Positions 1 to 8,298 of a stretch of DNA of 64,000 nucleotides are shown piece by piece. This DNA comes from Amycolatopsis camponoti (GTDB lineage: Bacteria > Actinomycetota > Actinomycetes > Mycobacteriales > Pseudonocardiaceae), in the NCBI RefSeq assembly GCF_902497555.1, contig NZ_CABVGP010000003.1, positions 744,001 through 808,000 on the forward strand. Direction: 5' to 3'. The stretch's first letter is position 1. Every line of letters starts with the position of its first letter. Position numbers and translations under genes: made by a program. Under the pieces are notes generated by a model that was not told the DNA's origin, made no database searches, and worked only from the letters and a program-made list of their open reading frames with translations.

Positions 1-426
1 CATGCGCTGCAGTTCCTTGTAGCCCTCGTCGAACTCGTGGTTCCCGACGACGGACGCGTTGACGCCCAGCATGTTCAGGAAGTCGATGGTCGGCTCGTCG
101 TGGAACAGCGCCGAGGTCAGCGGCGACGCGCCGATGTTGTCGCCGGCGGACACGACGAACGAGTCGCGCACCTGCGAGCGAAGCTGCTTCACGTGCGTCG
201 CCAGGTAAGCGGCACCGCCGGCGTCCACAGTGGTCCCGTCGGACTGCCGGACGCGACCGCTGGAGCCGGCCGGCGGCTCGAGGTTGCCGTGCAGGTCGTT
301 GAACCCGATGATCCGGACGTCGGTGGTGGGGTCCGGGCGCTGGCCCGCGGACGCGGGCGCGGTGGTCACCGCGGTCGTCGCCAGCGCGGCCGCGGCGAGC
401 ACCACGAGCCGGGTTGAAAGCCTCAT
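1..426 (-). CDS. Secreted 5'-nucleotidase / UDP-sugar hydrolase-type metallophosphoesterase, N-terminal part
   Basis: The gene enters from the left edge, so only its first 142 codons are present. It begins with a signal peptide (about residues 1-27, ending APASAG), consistent with secretion. The metallophosphoesterase core follows: FNDLHGN (first metal ligands), then SAGDNIGASPL, then GNHEFDEG. These are the signature blocks of the calcineurin-like domain of bacterial 5'-nucleotidases, which dephosphorylate nucleotides outside the membrane. The full family protein is usually 550-650 residues with a second C-terminal substrate domain, which must lie outside the window. The ATG is preceded by a GGAGGAAA ribosome site. 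Substrate cannot be settled from this fragment. Confidence 0.88.
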   Translation of the reverse strand, partial: MRLSTRLVVLAAAALATTAVTTAPASAGQRPDPTTDVRIIGFNDLHGNLEPPAGSSGRVRQSDGTTVDAGGAAYLATHVKQLRSQVRDSFVVSAGDNIGASPLTSALFHDEPTIDFLNMLGVNASVVGNHEFDEGYKELQRM

Positions 427-540
427 GCGTGTTTCCTCCGATTCGCGCCCAAGGTCCCCAAACGGGCGCACGGCGGAGGATTCTGCCTCGCGAAGCAGTC
501 ACCGACCAGGGTCAAAAGACGGACGTAAAGCGAATGTCAC

Positions 541-1320
541 CTAACGGCTTCCGTCGAGCAACACCCGCGCGACGAGTTCGGGGTCGTCGTTCATCGGCAC
601 GTGCCCACAGCCCGGCAGCAGCCGGAACGTCCCCTTGGGAGCGACCTTCCGCAGGTCGGCGACGCGGGGGCGGGCGAGGATCCGGTCGTGCTCGGCCCAG
701 GCGATCGTCACCGGAACGCCGGTGACCGGGCCCGTGAAGCGGAAGTCCCCGCGGGACTGCGCGGCGGTCGGCTCGAAGCCCGGCGCGGTCGCGAGCGCGT
801 GCGCGTCCTCGACGACGGCGTCCGGGGTCAGCAGGCCCGGCTTCCCGACGATCATCCCGACCAGCGCCCGGCGCCCGGCCGGGGTCGCGGCGATGCGGCG
901 CACGACGTGCGGCGGCGTGCACTGGGCGAGCGCGCGGTGGGCCTTGAGCGTGGCGATCGCGTACATCTTCTGCGTCCGGTTCCACAGGCCGGCCGGCGAC
1001 AACGCCGTGACGCTGCGGACGAGCCCGGCCTGGCCGAGCGCCAGGGACAGCAGGCCGCCGAGGGAGTTCCCAGCGACGTGTGGGCGGTCCAGGCCCAGCT
1101 CGGTGAACAGCTCCTTGAACATCACCAGCGCGGGCTCGACGCCGTACCCGCCGGACGGCTCGGGCGACTCGCCGAAGCCCGGCAGGTCCACGGCAATGAC
1201 GTCACGATGCGGCGTGAGCAGCGGAAACACCGGCGCCCACGCCTGACGACGGTGGCCGATGCCGTGGATCAGCACCAGCGGCTCGCCCCGGCCCGCGCGG
1301 TCGTAGACAACGTCGTCCAT
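541..1320 (-). CDS. Alpha/beta-fold hydrolase
   Basis: A 259-residue single-domain alpha/beta hydrolase without signal peptide, so probably cytoplasmic. Visible features are the oxyanion motif HGIGH (19-23), the nucleophile elbow GNSLGG with Ser86, a likely acid Asp212 in AEHD, and the catalytic His240 in GCGH near the C-terminus. Length and order are typical of the esterase/lyase-type subfamily, but the substrate cannot be deduced. The following 1372-2451 gene lies on the same strand upstream with about 50 nt between them, so they may be co-transcribed. Confidence 0.85.
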   Translation of the reverse strand: MDDVVYDRAGRGEPLVLIHGIGHRRQAWAPVFPLLTPHRDVIAVDLPGFGESPEPSGGYGVEPALVMFKELFTELGLDRPHVAGNSLGGLLSLALGQAGLVRSVTALSPAGLWNRTQKMYAIATLKAHRALAQCTPPHVVRRIAATPAGRRALVGMIVGKPGLLTPDAVVEDAHALATAPGFEPTAAQSRGDFRFTGPVTGVPVTIAWAEHDRILARPRVADLRKVAPKGTFRLLPGCGHVPMNDDPELVARVLLDGSR

Positions 1321-1371
1321 TACCCGAGAGTAAGGCGGCCGTAGCGGAAAAGCTACTACCGTCGGTAACAG

Positions 1372-2451
1372 TTACTCTGCGTCCGGGTGAATCCGCGTCC
1401 CGGCGTCGGCGGACCGCTGGACGGCGTCGAGAACGCGGTGCACGCGCAGTGCGTGCGCGAAGTCCGGCAGGTCGCCCTTGAGGTGCCGGGCGTAGGCGTG
1501 CGCCACGTTGTACGACGGCTCGGCACTGCGTCCGGCCAGCTGCGGCAGCTCGTAGCGGGTGGGCACGGTGAGCTTCTCCTGCACGCCGGTCCGGCTGCCG
1601 CGCAGCGTCAGCTTCGCGATCCAGAACAACGGGTCCGCGGCGGTGACGACCAGCGTGCCCTCGGTGCCGTTGATCTCCCAGTGGAAGTCTGTGGCGGGCG
1701 ACGAGCCGCCGCGAAGGTGCAGCGACGCGACGGCACCGCCCTTCAGCACGCCGCTGACGGCGATCTGGTCCGGCGCGGTCATCGCGACCGAGTCGCCGGT
1801 GACCTCGTCGCGCACCCGCGACCGGACGGTCGCCATCGTCGCCGACAGCTCGGCGAACCGGCCGAGGACCATGTCGAACGCGTCGACGGTGTGCGCGAAC
1901 GGGATCGTCAGCATGGTCGCCCCGTTTTCGGGGTGCAGCTGGTAGTCGCGCCCGGCCCGGACCGACGGTCCCCAGTTGCCGCCCGAGCCGATCAACGACG
2001 TCGAGAGCACACGGCCGACGTACCCGTCCTTGATGAGGTCACGCAGGTAGCGCAACGCGGGCGCGGACCGTCCCTGCAGGCCGACCGCGGTCGGCTTCCC
2101 TCGAGCGGCTTCGGCCAGTGCCTCGGTTTCGGCCAGGCTCACGCCGAGCGGCCACTCGCTCAGCACCTGCTTGCCGGCGGCCAAAGCGGGCTCGATCAGC
2201 GCCCGGTGCTCGCTCACCTTCACCGCGACGACGACCAGGTCGACCTCCGGGTGCCGCGCCAGCTCCCCGGCGTCGCCGAAGGTCAGCGGTACGCCGTACT
2301 TCTCCCCGGCCACCCGCGCCGACTCGGCGCTGCTCCCGCTCAGCGCGCGGAGCTCGTAGCCGTCCACCGCGGCCAGCGCGGGCACGTGCGCGGTGGCGGC
2401 CCAGCCGCCGTTCGCGCTGAGCCCGACGATGCCGACCCGGAGCGGTGCCAT
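1372..2451 (-). CDS. Gfo/Idh/MocA-family oxidoreductase, Gal80-like
   Basis: A 359-residue NAD(P)-dependent oxidoreductase-type protein with an N-terminal Rossmann fold (GIVGLSANGGW, residues 6-16) and a C-terminal alpha/beta substrate domain. In most family members an EKP motif supplies the catalytic lysine; here the equivalent reads SEWPLG, so the lysine is replaced by Trp. This EWPL form is typical of the Gal80-like branch, where sugar dehydrogenase activity is uncertain or lost. I chose the ATG at 2451 (MAPLRVG) because AAAGGA lies just upstream; an upstream in-frame ATG would add 19 poorly conserved residues and overlap the neighbour. Confidence 0.85.
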   Translation of the reverse strand: MAPLRVGIVGLSANGGWAATAHVPALAAVDGYELRALSGSSAESARVAGEKYGVPLTFGDAGELARHPEVDLVVVAVKVSEHRALIEPALAAGKQVLSEWPLGVSLAETEALAEAARGKPTAVGLQGRSAPALRYLRDLIKDGYVGRVLSTSLIGSGGNWGPSVRAGRDYQLHPENGATMLTIPFAHTVDAFDMVLGRFAELSATMATVRSRVRDEVTGDSVAMTAPDQIAVSGVLKGGAVASLHLRGGSSPATDFHWEINGTEGTLVVTAADPLFWIAKLTLRGSRTGVQEKLTVPTRYELPQLAGRSAEPSYNVAHAYARHLKGDLPDFAHALRVHRVLDAVQRSADAGTRIHPDAE

Positions 2452-2504
2452 GAGCGTTCCTTTCGTGGCCCCTGTACAAGACTTCGACGTGCCGAGCGTC
2501 GTGG

Positions 2505-2978
2505 TCATTCCCGGGTCAGCGCAAGCCGCATCCGGTTACGTCTCCCTTTTCCGGTTATGACTTCGGACTCTCCGGTGAGGACGAAGCCGAGTCGCTCGTA
2601 GACGCGTCGCGCGCGGTCGTTCCCCTCGAAGACGTGCAGTCCGATCGCTTCCGCGCCGGCTTCTTCGGCCGCTTCGCGGACGGCTCCCATGAGGTCCGCG
2701 GCGACTCCGCGGCCGCGAGCCTGTGGCGCAACCCACATCGAGTAGACCAGCCATTCCCGTTCCGCGGGCCAGCCGCAGACGAGCGCGACGGCGTCGTCGC
2801 CGTCGAACGCGGCGAACCAGGCCCGGTCAATCAGCCAGGCTCGCCAGTCGTCGTCCGGCTTGGCGCGTTCGACCGCTACGAGCGAGCCGAAGTTCTCGGG
2901 GGTGTCCGCCAGCGCGCGGAGCCGGATTTCGCGCAGCGCGGGGACGTCGTCGGGGGTCAGCCGTCGCACGTGGACCAT
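2505..2978 (-). CDS. GNAT-family N-acetyltransferase
   Basis: A 157-residue Gcn5-related acetyltransferase. It starts VRRLTPDDVPALREIRLRAL, the usual strand 1/helix 1 of the fold, and carries the acetyl-CoA pyrophosphate loop QARGRGVAADLM in the middle, followed by NDRARRVYERLGF, the usual beta5-alpha5 region. The acceptor substrate is unknown. The start at 2978 (MVHVRRL) matches the family; a longer in-frame form begins 25 codons earlier without homology-like character. It lies 53 nt upstream of the Gal80-like gene on the same strand. Confidence 0.86.
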   Translation of the reverse strand: MVHVRRLTPDDVPALREIRLRALADTPENFGSLVAVERAKPDDDWRAWLIDRAWFAAFDGDDAVALVCGWPAEREWLVYSMWVAPQARGRGVAADLMGAVREAAEEAGAEAIGLHVFEGNDRARRVYERLGFVLTGESEVITGKGRRNRMRLALTRE

Positions 2979-3064
2979 TCGGGCACACTCGCACGCACCG
3001 AGGGTTCGGTAACACCCATTAACGCGCGCGCGATGTGGCGATCGATCCGGCAACTGGGGGAAGT

Positions 3065-3175
3065 ATGGGCATCGAGGTCGTACTCGTGGTGCTGGCCGTC
3101 GTCGTGCTGCTGATCGGGGGCACGGTGTTCAGCGCGTGGCGGGCCGAGCGCTCGGAGGAACGCGAAGACGACTGA
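3065..3175 (+). CDS. Small single-pass membrane protein (36 aa)
   Basis: A short ORF with a good ribosome site (GGGGGA 7 nt before ATG). The product begins MGIEVVLVVLAVVVLL, giving one hydrophobic helix at residues 4-23, then a charged tail rich in Glu, Arg and Asp. The tail probably faces the cytosol. It sits between an acetyltransferase transcribed away from it and VanZ downstream. I recognise no family; the strong start signal and the clear helix-plus-charged-tail pattern support a real gene. Confidence 0.55.
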   Translation: MGIEVVLVVLAVVVLLIGGTVFSAWRAERSEEREDD

Positions 3176-3266
3176 CCGATCGGCGGGCCGCGGTCGGCCG
3201 GGTGGCCGATGGGGTCCGGCTCTTCGACCGAAGTGACGGCCGGTCAAGATCCATAACGTCGGTGGC

Positions 3267-3893
3267 ATGACGAACGCACAGGTCACCGCCCTGCAGTACG
3301 GGTTCATCGGCTTCCTCGCCCTGTGGACCGTCGTGCTGGTGCCGCAGCTGATCACGCAGCTGGCCCGGCACGGTGGCCTGCGCCCGCGCGGCATCGCGAC
3401 GACCGGCGCGGTGCTGCTGTACGGCTGCATGACCCTGGCGGTCGTCTTCCTGCCGCTGCCCGGCCCCGGCGCGCGCCGGCTGAGCCAGACCGCGCAGCTG
3501 CACCCGTTCCAGTGGATCACCGACATCCACACGGAGATGCTCAAGCACGGGTCGCAGTGGTTCATGACGCAGACGTTCCAGCAGGCGTGCCTGAACGTGC
3601 TGCTGTTCGTCCCGCTGGGGGTGTTCGCCCGGGTGCTGTGGCGCCGCGGCCTCACCGGCACGGTCCTGATCGGCTTCGCCGCGTCACTGGCGATCGAGTT
3701 CACCCAGGTCACGGCGAACTTCGGGACGGCGCCGTACGTCTACCGCATCTTCGACGTGGACGACCTCATGAACAACACGTTCGGCGCGGGCGTCGGCTGG
3801 GTGTTCGGAGCGCTGCTGCTGGCGGTCCTGCGTTCACCGATCGGCGTGCAGCCGGCCCGGCGCGAGCGGGTCCACTTCGCCGAGACGCGCTAA
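3267..3893 (+). CDS. VanZ-family membrane protein
   Basis: A 208-residue integral membrane protein. The VanZ core is visible as NVLLFVPLGVF, IEFTQV, and DVDDLMNNTFGAGVGW, with four to five hydrophobic segments. VanZ of the vancomycin/teicoplanin cluster gives low-level teicoplanin resistance by an unknown mechanism, but most VanZ-like proteins of actinobacteria are stand-alone and uncharacterised. No van ligase genes are nearby, so a resistance role should not be assumed. Its last 60 nt overlap an oppositely oriented small gene. Confidence 0.85.
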   Translation: MTNAQVTALQYGFIGFLALWTVVLVPQLITQLARHGGLRPRGIATTGAVLLYGCMTLAVVFLPLPGPGARRLSQTAQLHPFQWITDIHTEMLKHGSQWFMTQTFQQACLNVLLFVPLGVFARVLWRRGLTGTVLIGFAASLAIEFTQVTANFGTAPYVYRIFDVDDLMNNTFGAGVGWVFGALLLAVLRSPIGVQPARRERVHFAETR

Positions 3894-4010
3894 CCGCGCC
3901 TTCCGCTGCAGGGCGGCCCGCTTGGCGGCCCGGCGATCCTCGAGGACGACCACGAGAGCGGCGACGGCCAAGACGAGCGCGACCAGCCCGAGGACGATCG
4001 GAAGCTGCAC
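3834..4010 (-). CDS. Small membrane protein with basic tail (58 aa), antisense to vanZ end
   Basis: A GTG-started ORF preceded by GAGGAGGA, one of the best ribosome sites in the window. The product has one hydrophobic helix (about residues 3-24, LPIVLGLVALVLAVAALVVV) followed by a basic, Arg/Lys/Ala-rich stretch, which suggests a cytosolic amphipathic tail. The last third of the gene overlaps the 3' end of vanZ on the other strand. No family recognised. The overlap raises the chance that the tail is fortuitous, but the start signal and helix favour a true gene. Confidence 0.5.
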   Translation of the reverse strand: MQLPIVLGLVALVLAVAALVVVLEDRRAAKRAALQRKARLARLGEVDPLAPGRLHADR

Positions 4011-4116
4011 GAAATCCTCCTCGGTACGGCGCTGTGCGGGAGATCACAACAGGTTACGCAGGTCTGTGGTCACTTCGCCACCCCCAGCGACGGGAGGCCG
4101 GTGAATTCTCGGCGGC

Positions 4117-4695
4117 GTGCCGGAAACTGGACCGGTGAGCACCCGACCCACGAAGGACCAGCTGGCCGCCGCGCAGGACACGACCATCCCGGACGTCATC
4201 GCCCCCGGCCTCGACGTCCTCTTCTGCGGCATCAACCCCGGCCTCTACTCCGGCGCGTTGAAGCTGCACTTCGCCCGCCCCGGCAACCGCTTCTGGCCCG
4301 CCCTCCACGCCGGCGGGTTCACGCCGCGGCGCTACGAGCCGAGCGAGCAGGAACAGCTGCTCGACCTGAAGCTCGGCATCACGAACGTCGTCGCCAGGAC
4401 CACCGCCCGCGCCGACGAGCTGACCGCCGACGAGTTCCGCGAGGGCGGCAAGCTCCTGGAGGCGAAGGTGCTCGAGTGCCGGCCGCGGTGGCTGGCCGTC
4501 GTCGGGATCACCGCCTACCGGACCGCGTTCGGCTTCCCGAAGGCGCGCGTCGGCCCGCAGGAGCACCGGATCGGGGACACCCACGTGTGGGTGCTGCCGA
4601 ACCCGAGCGGCCTGAACGCGCACTGGACGCCGGCCGGGCTGGCGGTGGAGTTCGCGCGGCTGCGGACCGCATCCGAAGGTCGTCGAAATCGTTGA
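4117..4695 (+). CDS. mug: G/U mismatch-specific uracil-DNA glycosylase (Mug/TDG type)
   Basis: A DNA repair enzyme of the uracil-glycosylase superfamily, removing uracil or thymine from G:U/G:T mismatches and ethenocytosine. Diagnostic blocks are LFCGINPG (active-site motif 1, where Mug-type enzymes have Asn in place of Asp), RPGNRFWPAL, and VLPNPSGLN, which contains the intercalating NPSG loop. Length (192 residues) is slightly longer than E. coli Mug (168). The GTG at 4117 is used here; a second in-frame GTG at 4135 (MSTRPTKDQL) is equally plausible, and neither has a well-placed ribosome site. Confidence 0.9.
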   Translation: MPETGPVSTRPTKDQLAAAQDTTIPDVIAPGLDVLFCGINPGLYSGALKLHFARPGNRFWPALHAGGFTPRRYEPSEQEQLLDLKLGITNVVARTTARADELTADEFREGGKLLEAKVLECRPRWLAVVGITAYRTAFGFPKARVGPQEHRIGDTHVWVLPNPSGLNAHWTPAGLAVEFARLRTASEGRRNR

Positions 4696-4834
4696 ACAAG
4701 AGGCGGGCCACCCTCAGTAGCGCCAACCGCCCCATCAGGTCCTTTCCCGCCCGGTCGAGCCCACTTCCCTCCAGGGATTTCTACACAGAGTTTGCTGTGA
4801 CTGAGCGATTAGGCCATGAGGGGGAGATGGCGTC

Positions 4835-4924
4835 ATGAGCTGCGCAATCGCGACTCGTACCAAGCAGGAGGAGTCACTTTTGGCCGGTCCCGGCAGGGGG
4901 GACCGGACGGTGCCGGACGCGTGA
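4835..4924 (+). CDS. Candidate leader peptide / small ORF (29 aa)
   Basis: A 29-codon ORF (begins MSCAIATRTK) preceded by GGGGGAG about 8 nt from its ATG, in the 285-nt space between mug and the LuxR-type gene. It is hydrophilic and matches nothing I know. It could be a short translated leader for the regulator that starts 56 nt downstream. Supported only by position and ribosome site. The remainder of 4696-4980 shows no other gene. Confidence 0.25.
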   Translation: MSCAIATRTKQEESLLAGPGRGDRTVPDA

Positions 4925-4980
4925 ACCGAGGGGTCGCGTCAGGCGTCCCCAGAGTGACGGCGCAGAGACGGAGGCCCACG

Positions 4981-5766
4981 ATGCACGGCATCGAGCCCAC
5001 CCGCAGGCCCACCGGGCCGGCCGGACCCGGCGGGCGAAGTCTCGGCGTGGCGGTCGTCGACCCGGTCCCGATCTTCCGCGACGGTCTCGCGGCGCTCGTC
5101 CACCGCAGCCAGGGGCTGCACTGGGCGGGCCAGGCGGCCAGCCACCACGCGGCGCTGCAGCTGTGCGAGCAGGTGAAACCGGACGTCGTCGTGCTCGACT
5201 CGGCACTCGACCCGAACTGCCACCTGACGAAGCTGCTCAACGCCGGCGACCCGGCGCTGATCATCGTCACGCTCATCCGGGACACGAACCGCACGCAGCA
5301 GTACCTCGCGACCGCGATCGCCGCGGGCGCGCACGCGATCGTGCCGCGGTCGATCGACTCGCGACGCCTCGCCGAAGCGATCCGGCGGGCCCACACCGAA
5401 CGCCGGTACATCGACCCGGCGCTGGCCGCGCTCACCGCCCGGCCGAAGCGGTCGACCGTGCCGAAGGGCGACCTCGCCCACGACAGCCCCCCGGGGCCGC
5501 GTGGCGGGATGCCGCTGTCCCGGCGCGAGTACCAGGTGCTGCAGCTGGTCGCGGAGGGTCTCGAGAACTCGGCGATCGCGAAGCTGCTGTTCCTGTCCGT
5601 CGAGACGGTCCGGACCCACGTCAAGAGCATCCTGCGCAAGCTGTCCGCGCGGGACCGGACACACGCCGTGACGATCGCCTTCCGGGGCGGGATACTGGTC
5701 GCCCGGGCCGAGGACGGTCACGTGCCCGTGACAGCCGACACAACGGCCCTTCCGGGGCAGCGCTGA
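4981..5766 (+). CDS. LuxR-family response-regulator-like transcription factor
   Basis: A 261-residue regulator. Residues about 20-140 form a receiver-like domain (VAVVDPVPIFRDGL, then VVVLDS at the phospho-Asp position, then TLIRD), and about 175-240 form a GerE/LuxR helix-turn-helix (LSRREYQVLQLVAEG to ETVRTHVKSILRKL). The receiver looks degenerate: the acidic pocket has one Asp instead of two and the conserved lysine is replaced in IVPRS, so normal phosphorylation is doubtful. No histidine kinase is adjacent. The start at 4981 follows GGAGG; longer in-frame forms upstream lack domain character. Confidence 0.85.
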   Translation: MHGIEPTRRPTGPAGPGGRSLGVAVVDPVPIFRDGLAALVHRSQGLHWAGQAASHHAALQLCEQVKPDVVVLDSALDPNCHLTKLLNAGDPALIIVTLIRDTNRTQQYLATAIAAGAHAIVPRSIDSRRLAEAIRRAHTERRYIDPALAALTARPKRSTVPKGDLAHDSPPGPRGGMPLSRREYQVLQLVAEGLENSAIAKLLFLSVETVRTHVKSILRKLSARDRTHAVTIAFRGGILVARAEDGHVPVTADTTALPGQR

Positions 5767-5820
5767 CCCCTGAAGAGACCCGGATTTCCCTACTCGGAAG
5801 TGCGGATCTGCTTGCTCCAG

Positions 5821-5834
5821 TTACCCGCAGGTAA
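5821..5834. promoter_or_regulatory. TetR-type operator, site 1 of fadE5 promoter
   Basis: Perfect inverted repeat TTACCCGCAGGTAA (arms TTACC/GGTAA). It fits NTAC-N6-GTAN, the same form found before the SCP2/TetR and fabG4/fadA2 genes. It lies about 70 nt upstream of the acyl-CoA dehydrogenase start, over the likely promoter. Confidence 0.6.
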
Positions 5835-5844
5835 TATCCTGAAG

Positions 5845-5858
5845 TTACCGGCGAGTAA
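5845..5858. promoter_or_regulatory. TetR-type operator, site 2 of fadE5 promoter
   Basis: Second inverted repeat TTACCGGCGAGTAA, arms TTAC/GTAA with 6-nt spacer, centred 24 nt (about two helix turns) from site 1. The pairing suggests two dimers on the same DNA face. Confidence 0.6.
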
Positions 5859-5904
5859 GGCGACGTGTGCCCGGCCGGGGAGCCGAACACATTGGAGTGA
5901 CGAC

Positions 5905-7740
5905 ATGGGCCACTACAAGAGCAACGTCCGAGACCTGGAGTTCAACCTCTTCGAGGTCCTGGGCGTGCAGGAGCGCCTGGGCAAGGGTGTGCTCGCCGAG
6001 TCCGACGAAGAGACCGCCCGCGGTGTGCTGTCCGAGCTGAACAAGCTCGCGACCGGGCCGCTGGCCGAGTCCTTCGCCGACGCCGACCGCAACCCGCCCG
6101 TGTACGACCCGAAGACCTTCAGCGTCAAGATCCCCGAGTCGTTCAAGAAGAGCTACCAGCAGCTCCTCGACGGCGAGTGGTGGCGCCTCGGCCTGACCAA
6201 CGACCTCGGCGGCTTCGGTCTGCCCCCCACGGTCCAGTGGGCCGCGTCCGAGCTCATCCTCGGCGCCAACGCCCCGCTGTTCATGTACCTGGCGGGCCCG
6301 AACTTCGCGATGATCGTGAACAAGAACGGCACCGAAGAGCAGAAGCACTGGGCCCAGCTGATGATCGACCGGGCCTGGGGCGCCACGATGGTGCTGACCG
6401 AGCCGGACGCCGGCTCCGACGTCGGCGCGGGCCGCACCAAGGCCACCAAGCAGGAGGACGGCTCCTGGCACATCGACGGCGTGAAGCGGTTCATCACCTC
6501 GGCCGAGCACGACATGAGCGAAAACATCATGCACCTCGTGCTGGCGCGCCCCGAGGGTCCCGGCATCGAGACCAAGCCGGGCACCAAGGGCCTGTCGCTG
6601 TTCCTCGTCCCGAAGTTCCACTTCGACTCGAAGACCGGCGAGCTGGGCGAGCGCAACGGCGCCTACGTCACGAACGTCGAGCACAAGATGGGCATCAAGG
6701 CCTCGACGACGTGCGAGCTGACCTTCGGCCAGCACGGCACCCCGGCCAAGGGCTGGCTGCTCGGCGAGGTCCACGACGGCATCGCGCAGATGTTCCAGGT
6801 CATCGAGTACGCCCGGATGATGGTCGGCACCAAGGCCATCGCGACGCTGTCGACGGGTTACCTCAACGCGCTCGAGTACGCCAAGGAGCGCGTCCAGGGC
6901 GCCGACCTGCCGAACATGCTGAACAAGGCCGCCCCGCGCGTCACCATCACGCACCACCCGGACGTCCGCCGCTCGCTGATGCTCCAGAAGGCGTACGCCG
7001 AGGGCCTCCGTGCGGTCTACCTGTACACGGCGTCCTTCCAGGACCAGCTGTGGACCGGCGAGGGTGACCAGAAGGTCGCGCACGGCGTCAATGACCTGCT
7101 GCTGCCGATCGTCAAGGGCGTCGGCTCCGAGCGCGCCACCGAGCAGCTCGTGCAGTCGCTGCAGACGCTGGGCGGTTCCGGCTTCCTGCAGGACTACCCG
7201 ATCGAGCAGTACATCCGCGACGCCAAGATCGACTCGCTGTACGAGGGCACCACGGCGATCCAGTCGCTGGACTTCTTCTTCCGCAAGATCGTCCGCGACA
7301 AGGGCCAGTCGCTGGCCTTCGTCGCCGGCGAGATCACCAAGTTCATCGAGTCCGAGGCGGGCAACGGCCGGCTCAAGAACGAGCGCGGGCTGCTCAAGCA
7401 GGCCCTCGAGGACACCCAGGGCATGCTGGGCTCGCTGATCGGCTACCTGACGACGTCGCAGGAGGACCCGCAGAACATCAACAAGGTCGGCCAGCACACG
7501 GTCCGCCTGCTGATGTCGGTCGGCGACCTGCTCATCGGCTGGCAGCTGCTCAAGCACGCCGAGGTCGCCATCGCGAAGCTCGACGCGGGCGCGTCCGCCA
7601 AGGACGTCCCGTTCTACGAGGGCAAGATCGCCGTGGCGTCGTTCTTCTCGAAGCAGGTGCTGCCGGAGCTGACGGCTCGCCGCGCGATCGTCGAAGCCGC
7701 CGACAACGCGCTGATGGAGCTCGACGAAGCTGCTTTCTGA
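5905..7740 (+). CDS. fadE5: Acyl-CoA dehydrogenase, FadE5-like
   Basis: A 611-residue FAD-dependent acyl-CoA dehydrogenase, catalysing the first alpha,beta-oxidation of acyl-CoA thioesters. It begins [20 protein letters not shown] and has the same length and near-identical blocks as I recall for Mycobacterium FadE5, a broad-chain-length enzyme. Visible blocks: [19 protein letters not shown] (flavin/substrate region), [29 protein letters not shown], and [10 protein letters not shown] carrying the catalytic-base Glu. The longer C-terminal domain typical of this subclass is present. GGAGTGA precedes the ATG. Two TetR-type operators lie in its promoter, linking it to the FabG4/FadA2/HtdX block; in mycobacteria these genes are neighbours, here they are 30 kb apart. 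Confidence 0.93.
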   Translation: MGHYKSNVRDLEFNLFEVLGVQERLGKGVLAESDEETARGVLSELNKLATGPLAESFADADRNPPVYDPKTFSVKIPESFKKSYQQLLDGEWWRLGLTNDLGGFGLPPTVQWAASELILGANAPLFMYLAGPNFAMIVNKNGTEEQKHWAQLMIDRAWGATMVLTEPDAGSDVGAGRTKATKQEDGSWHIDGVKRFITSAEHDMSENIMHLVLARPEGPGIETKPGTKGLSLFLVPKFHFDSKTGELGERNGAYVTNVEHKMGIKASTTCELTFGQHGTPAKGWLLGEVHDGIAQMFQVIEYARMMVGTKAIATLSTGYLNALEYAKERVQGADLPNMLNKAAPRVTITHHPDVRRSLMLQKAYAEGLRAVYLYTASFQDQLWTGEGDQKVAHGVNDLLLPIVKGVGSERATEQLVQSLQTLGGSGFLQDYPIEQYIRDAKIDSLYEGTTAIQSLDFFFRKIVRDKGQSLAFVAGEITKFIESEAGNGRLKNERGLLKQALEDTQGMLGSLIGYLTTSQEDPQNINKVGQHTVRLLMSVGDLLIGWQLLKHAEVAIAKLDAGASAKDVPFYEGKIAVASFFSKQVLPELTARRAIVEAADNALMELDEAAF

Positions 7741-7747
7741 TGGTCAC

Positions 7748-7783
7748 GAAAAGGGCTCTCCTCACGTGAGGAGAGCCCTTTTC
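7748..7783 (+). terminator. Rho-independent terminator after fadE5
   Basis: Perfect 18-bp inverted repeat with no loop spacer (arms GAAAAGGGCTCTCCTCAC and its complement) ending in TTTTC, just after the fadE5 stop. Confidence 0.8.
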
Positions 7784-7874
7784 GCGTTTCAGGGTCCGGC
7801 GGTGCGGGCACTCCGCTCACCGAGTCCGACGGACCCGAGTGGCCGGGTTCGCGGATCCTTGAGAGGAGCAAGTG

Positions 7875-8150
7875 ATGACTGTTGCCGGCATCGTCAGCGC
7901 ACTCATCGTCGGGCTGATCATCGGTGTTCTGGGCCGGCTGGTCGCCCCCGGCAAGCAGAGCATCCCGATCTGGCTGACCATCGTGATCGGCATCATCGCC
8001 GCCTTCATCGGCACCGCGATCGCGCGCGGGCTCGGGTACGCCGACACCAATGGCATCGACTGGCTGGAGGTCCTCACCCAGGTCGTCCTGGCCGCCATCG
8101 GGGTGAGCATCGCCGCCGGCGCCTACGGACGCCGTGGCGTGACGAGGTAA
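7875..8150 (+). CDS. GlsB/YeaQ/YmgE-family stress-response membrane protein, copy 1
   Basis: A 91-residue small membrane protein with three hydrophobic segments. The family signature is IVGLIIGVLGRLVAPGKQ followed by IPIWLTIVIGIIAAFIGT. Such transglycosylase-associated-like proteins are common in actinobacteria and often stress-induced; biochemical role is unknown. GAGGAG precedes the ATG at 7875 (an overlapping GTG lies 3 nt earlier). A paralogue follows at 8299 with its own terminator between, so the pair is a tandem duplication transcribed separately. Confidence 0.85.
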   Translation: MTVAGIVSALIVGLIIGVLGRLVAPGKQSIPIWLTIVIGIIAAFIGTAIARGLGYADTNGIDWLEVLTQVVLAAIGVSIAAGAYGRRGVTR

Positions 8151-8164
8151 GCACCGCCCAGGCC

Positions 8165-8206
8165 GATCCGGCCCGGTTCGCCTTCGGAGGCGAGCCGGGC
8201 CGGATC
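8165..8206 (+). terminator. Strong rho-independent terminator between the two GlsB-like genes
   Basis: Hairpin with 19-nt arms (one mismatch), TCGG tetraloop at 8184-8187, followed by TTTTTC. Confidence 0.85.
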
Positions 8207-8298
8207 TTTTTCGCCCTCACTCCTTCGGGGGTCTGCGCGGGCGACGCGCCGGGATCGGTGCCACCGTGGCGCTTATTGCGCTATCGGAGGAGGCAGCA

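Noticed and set aside
1350..1372. CTACTACCGTCGGTAAC as an operator of the same regulon
   Set aside because: Spacing does not fit NTAC-N6-GTAN, and it lies between two same-strand genes unrelated to lipid metabolism.
3267..3893. Glycopeptide-resistance cluster based on VanZ and VanW
   Set aside because: The VanZ- and VanW-family genes are 8 kb apart with no vanHAX or vanRS; both families are mostly unrelated to resistance in this setting.
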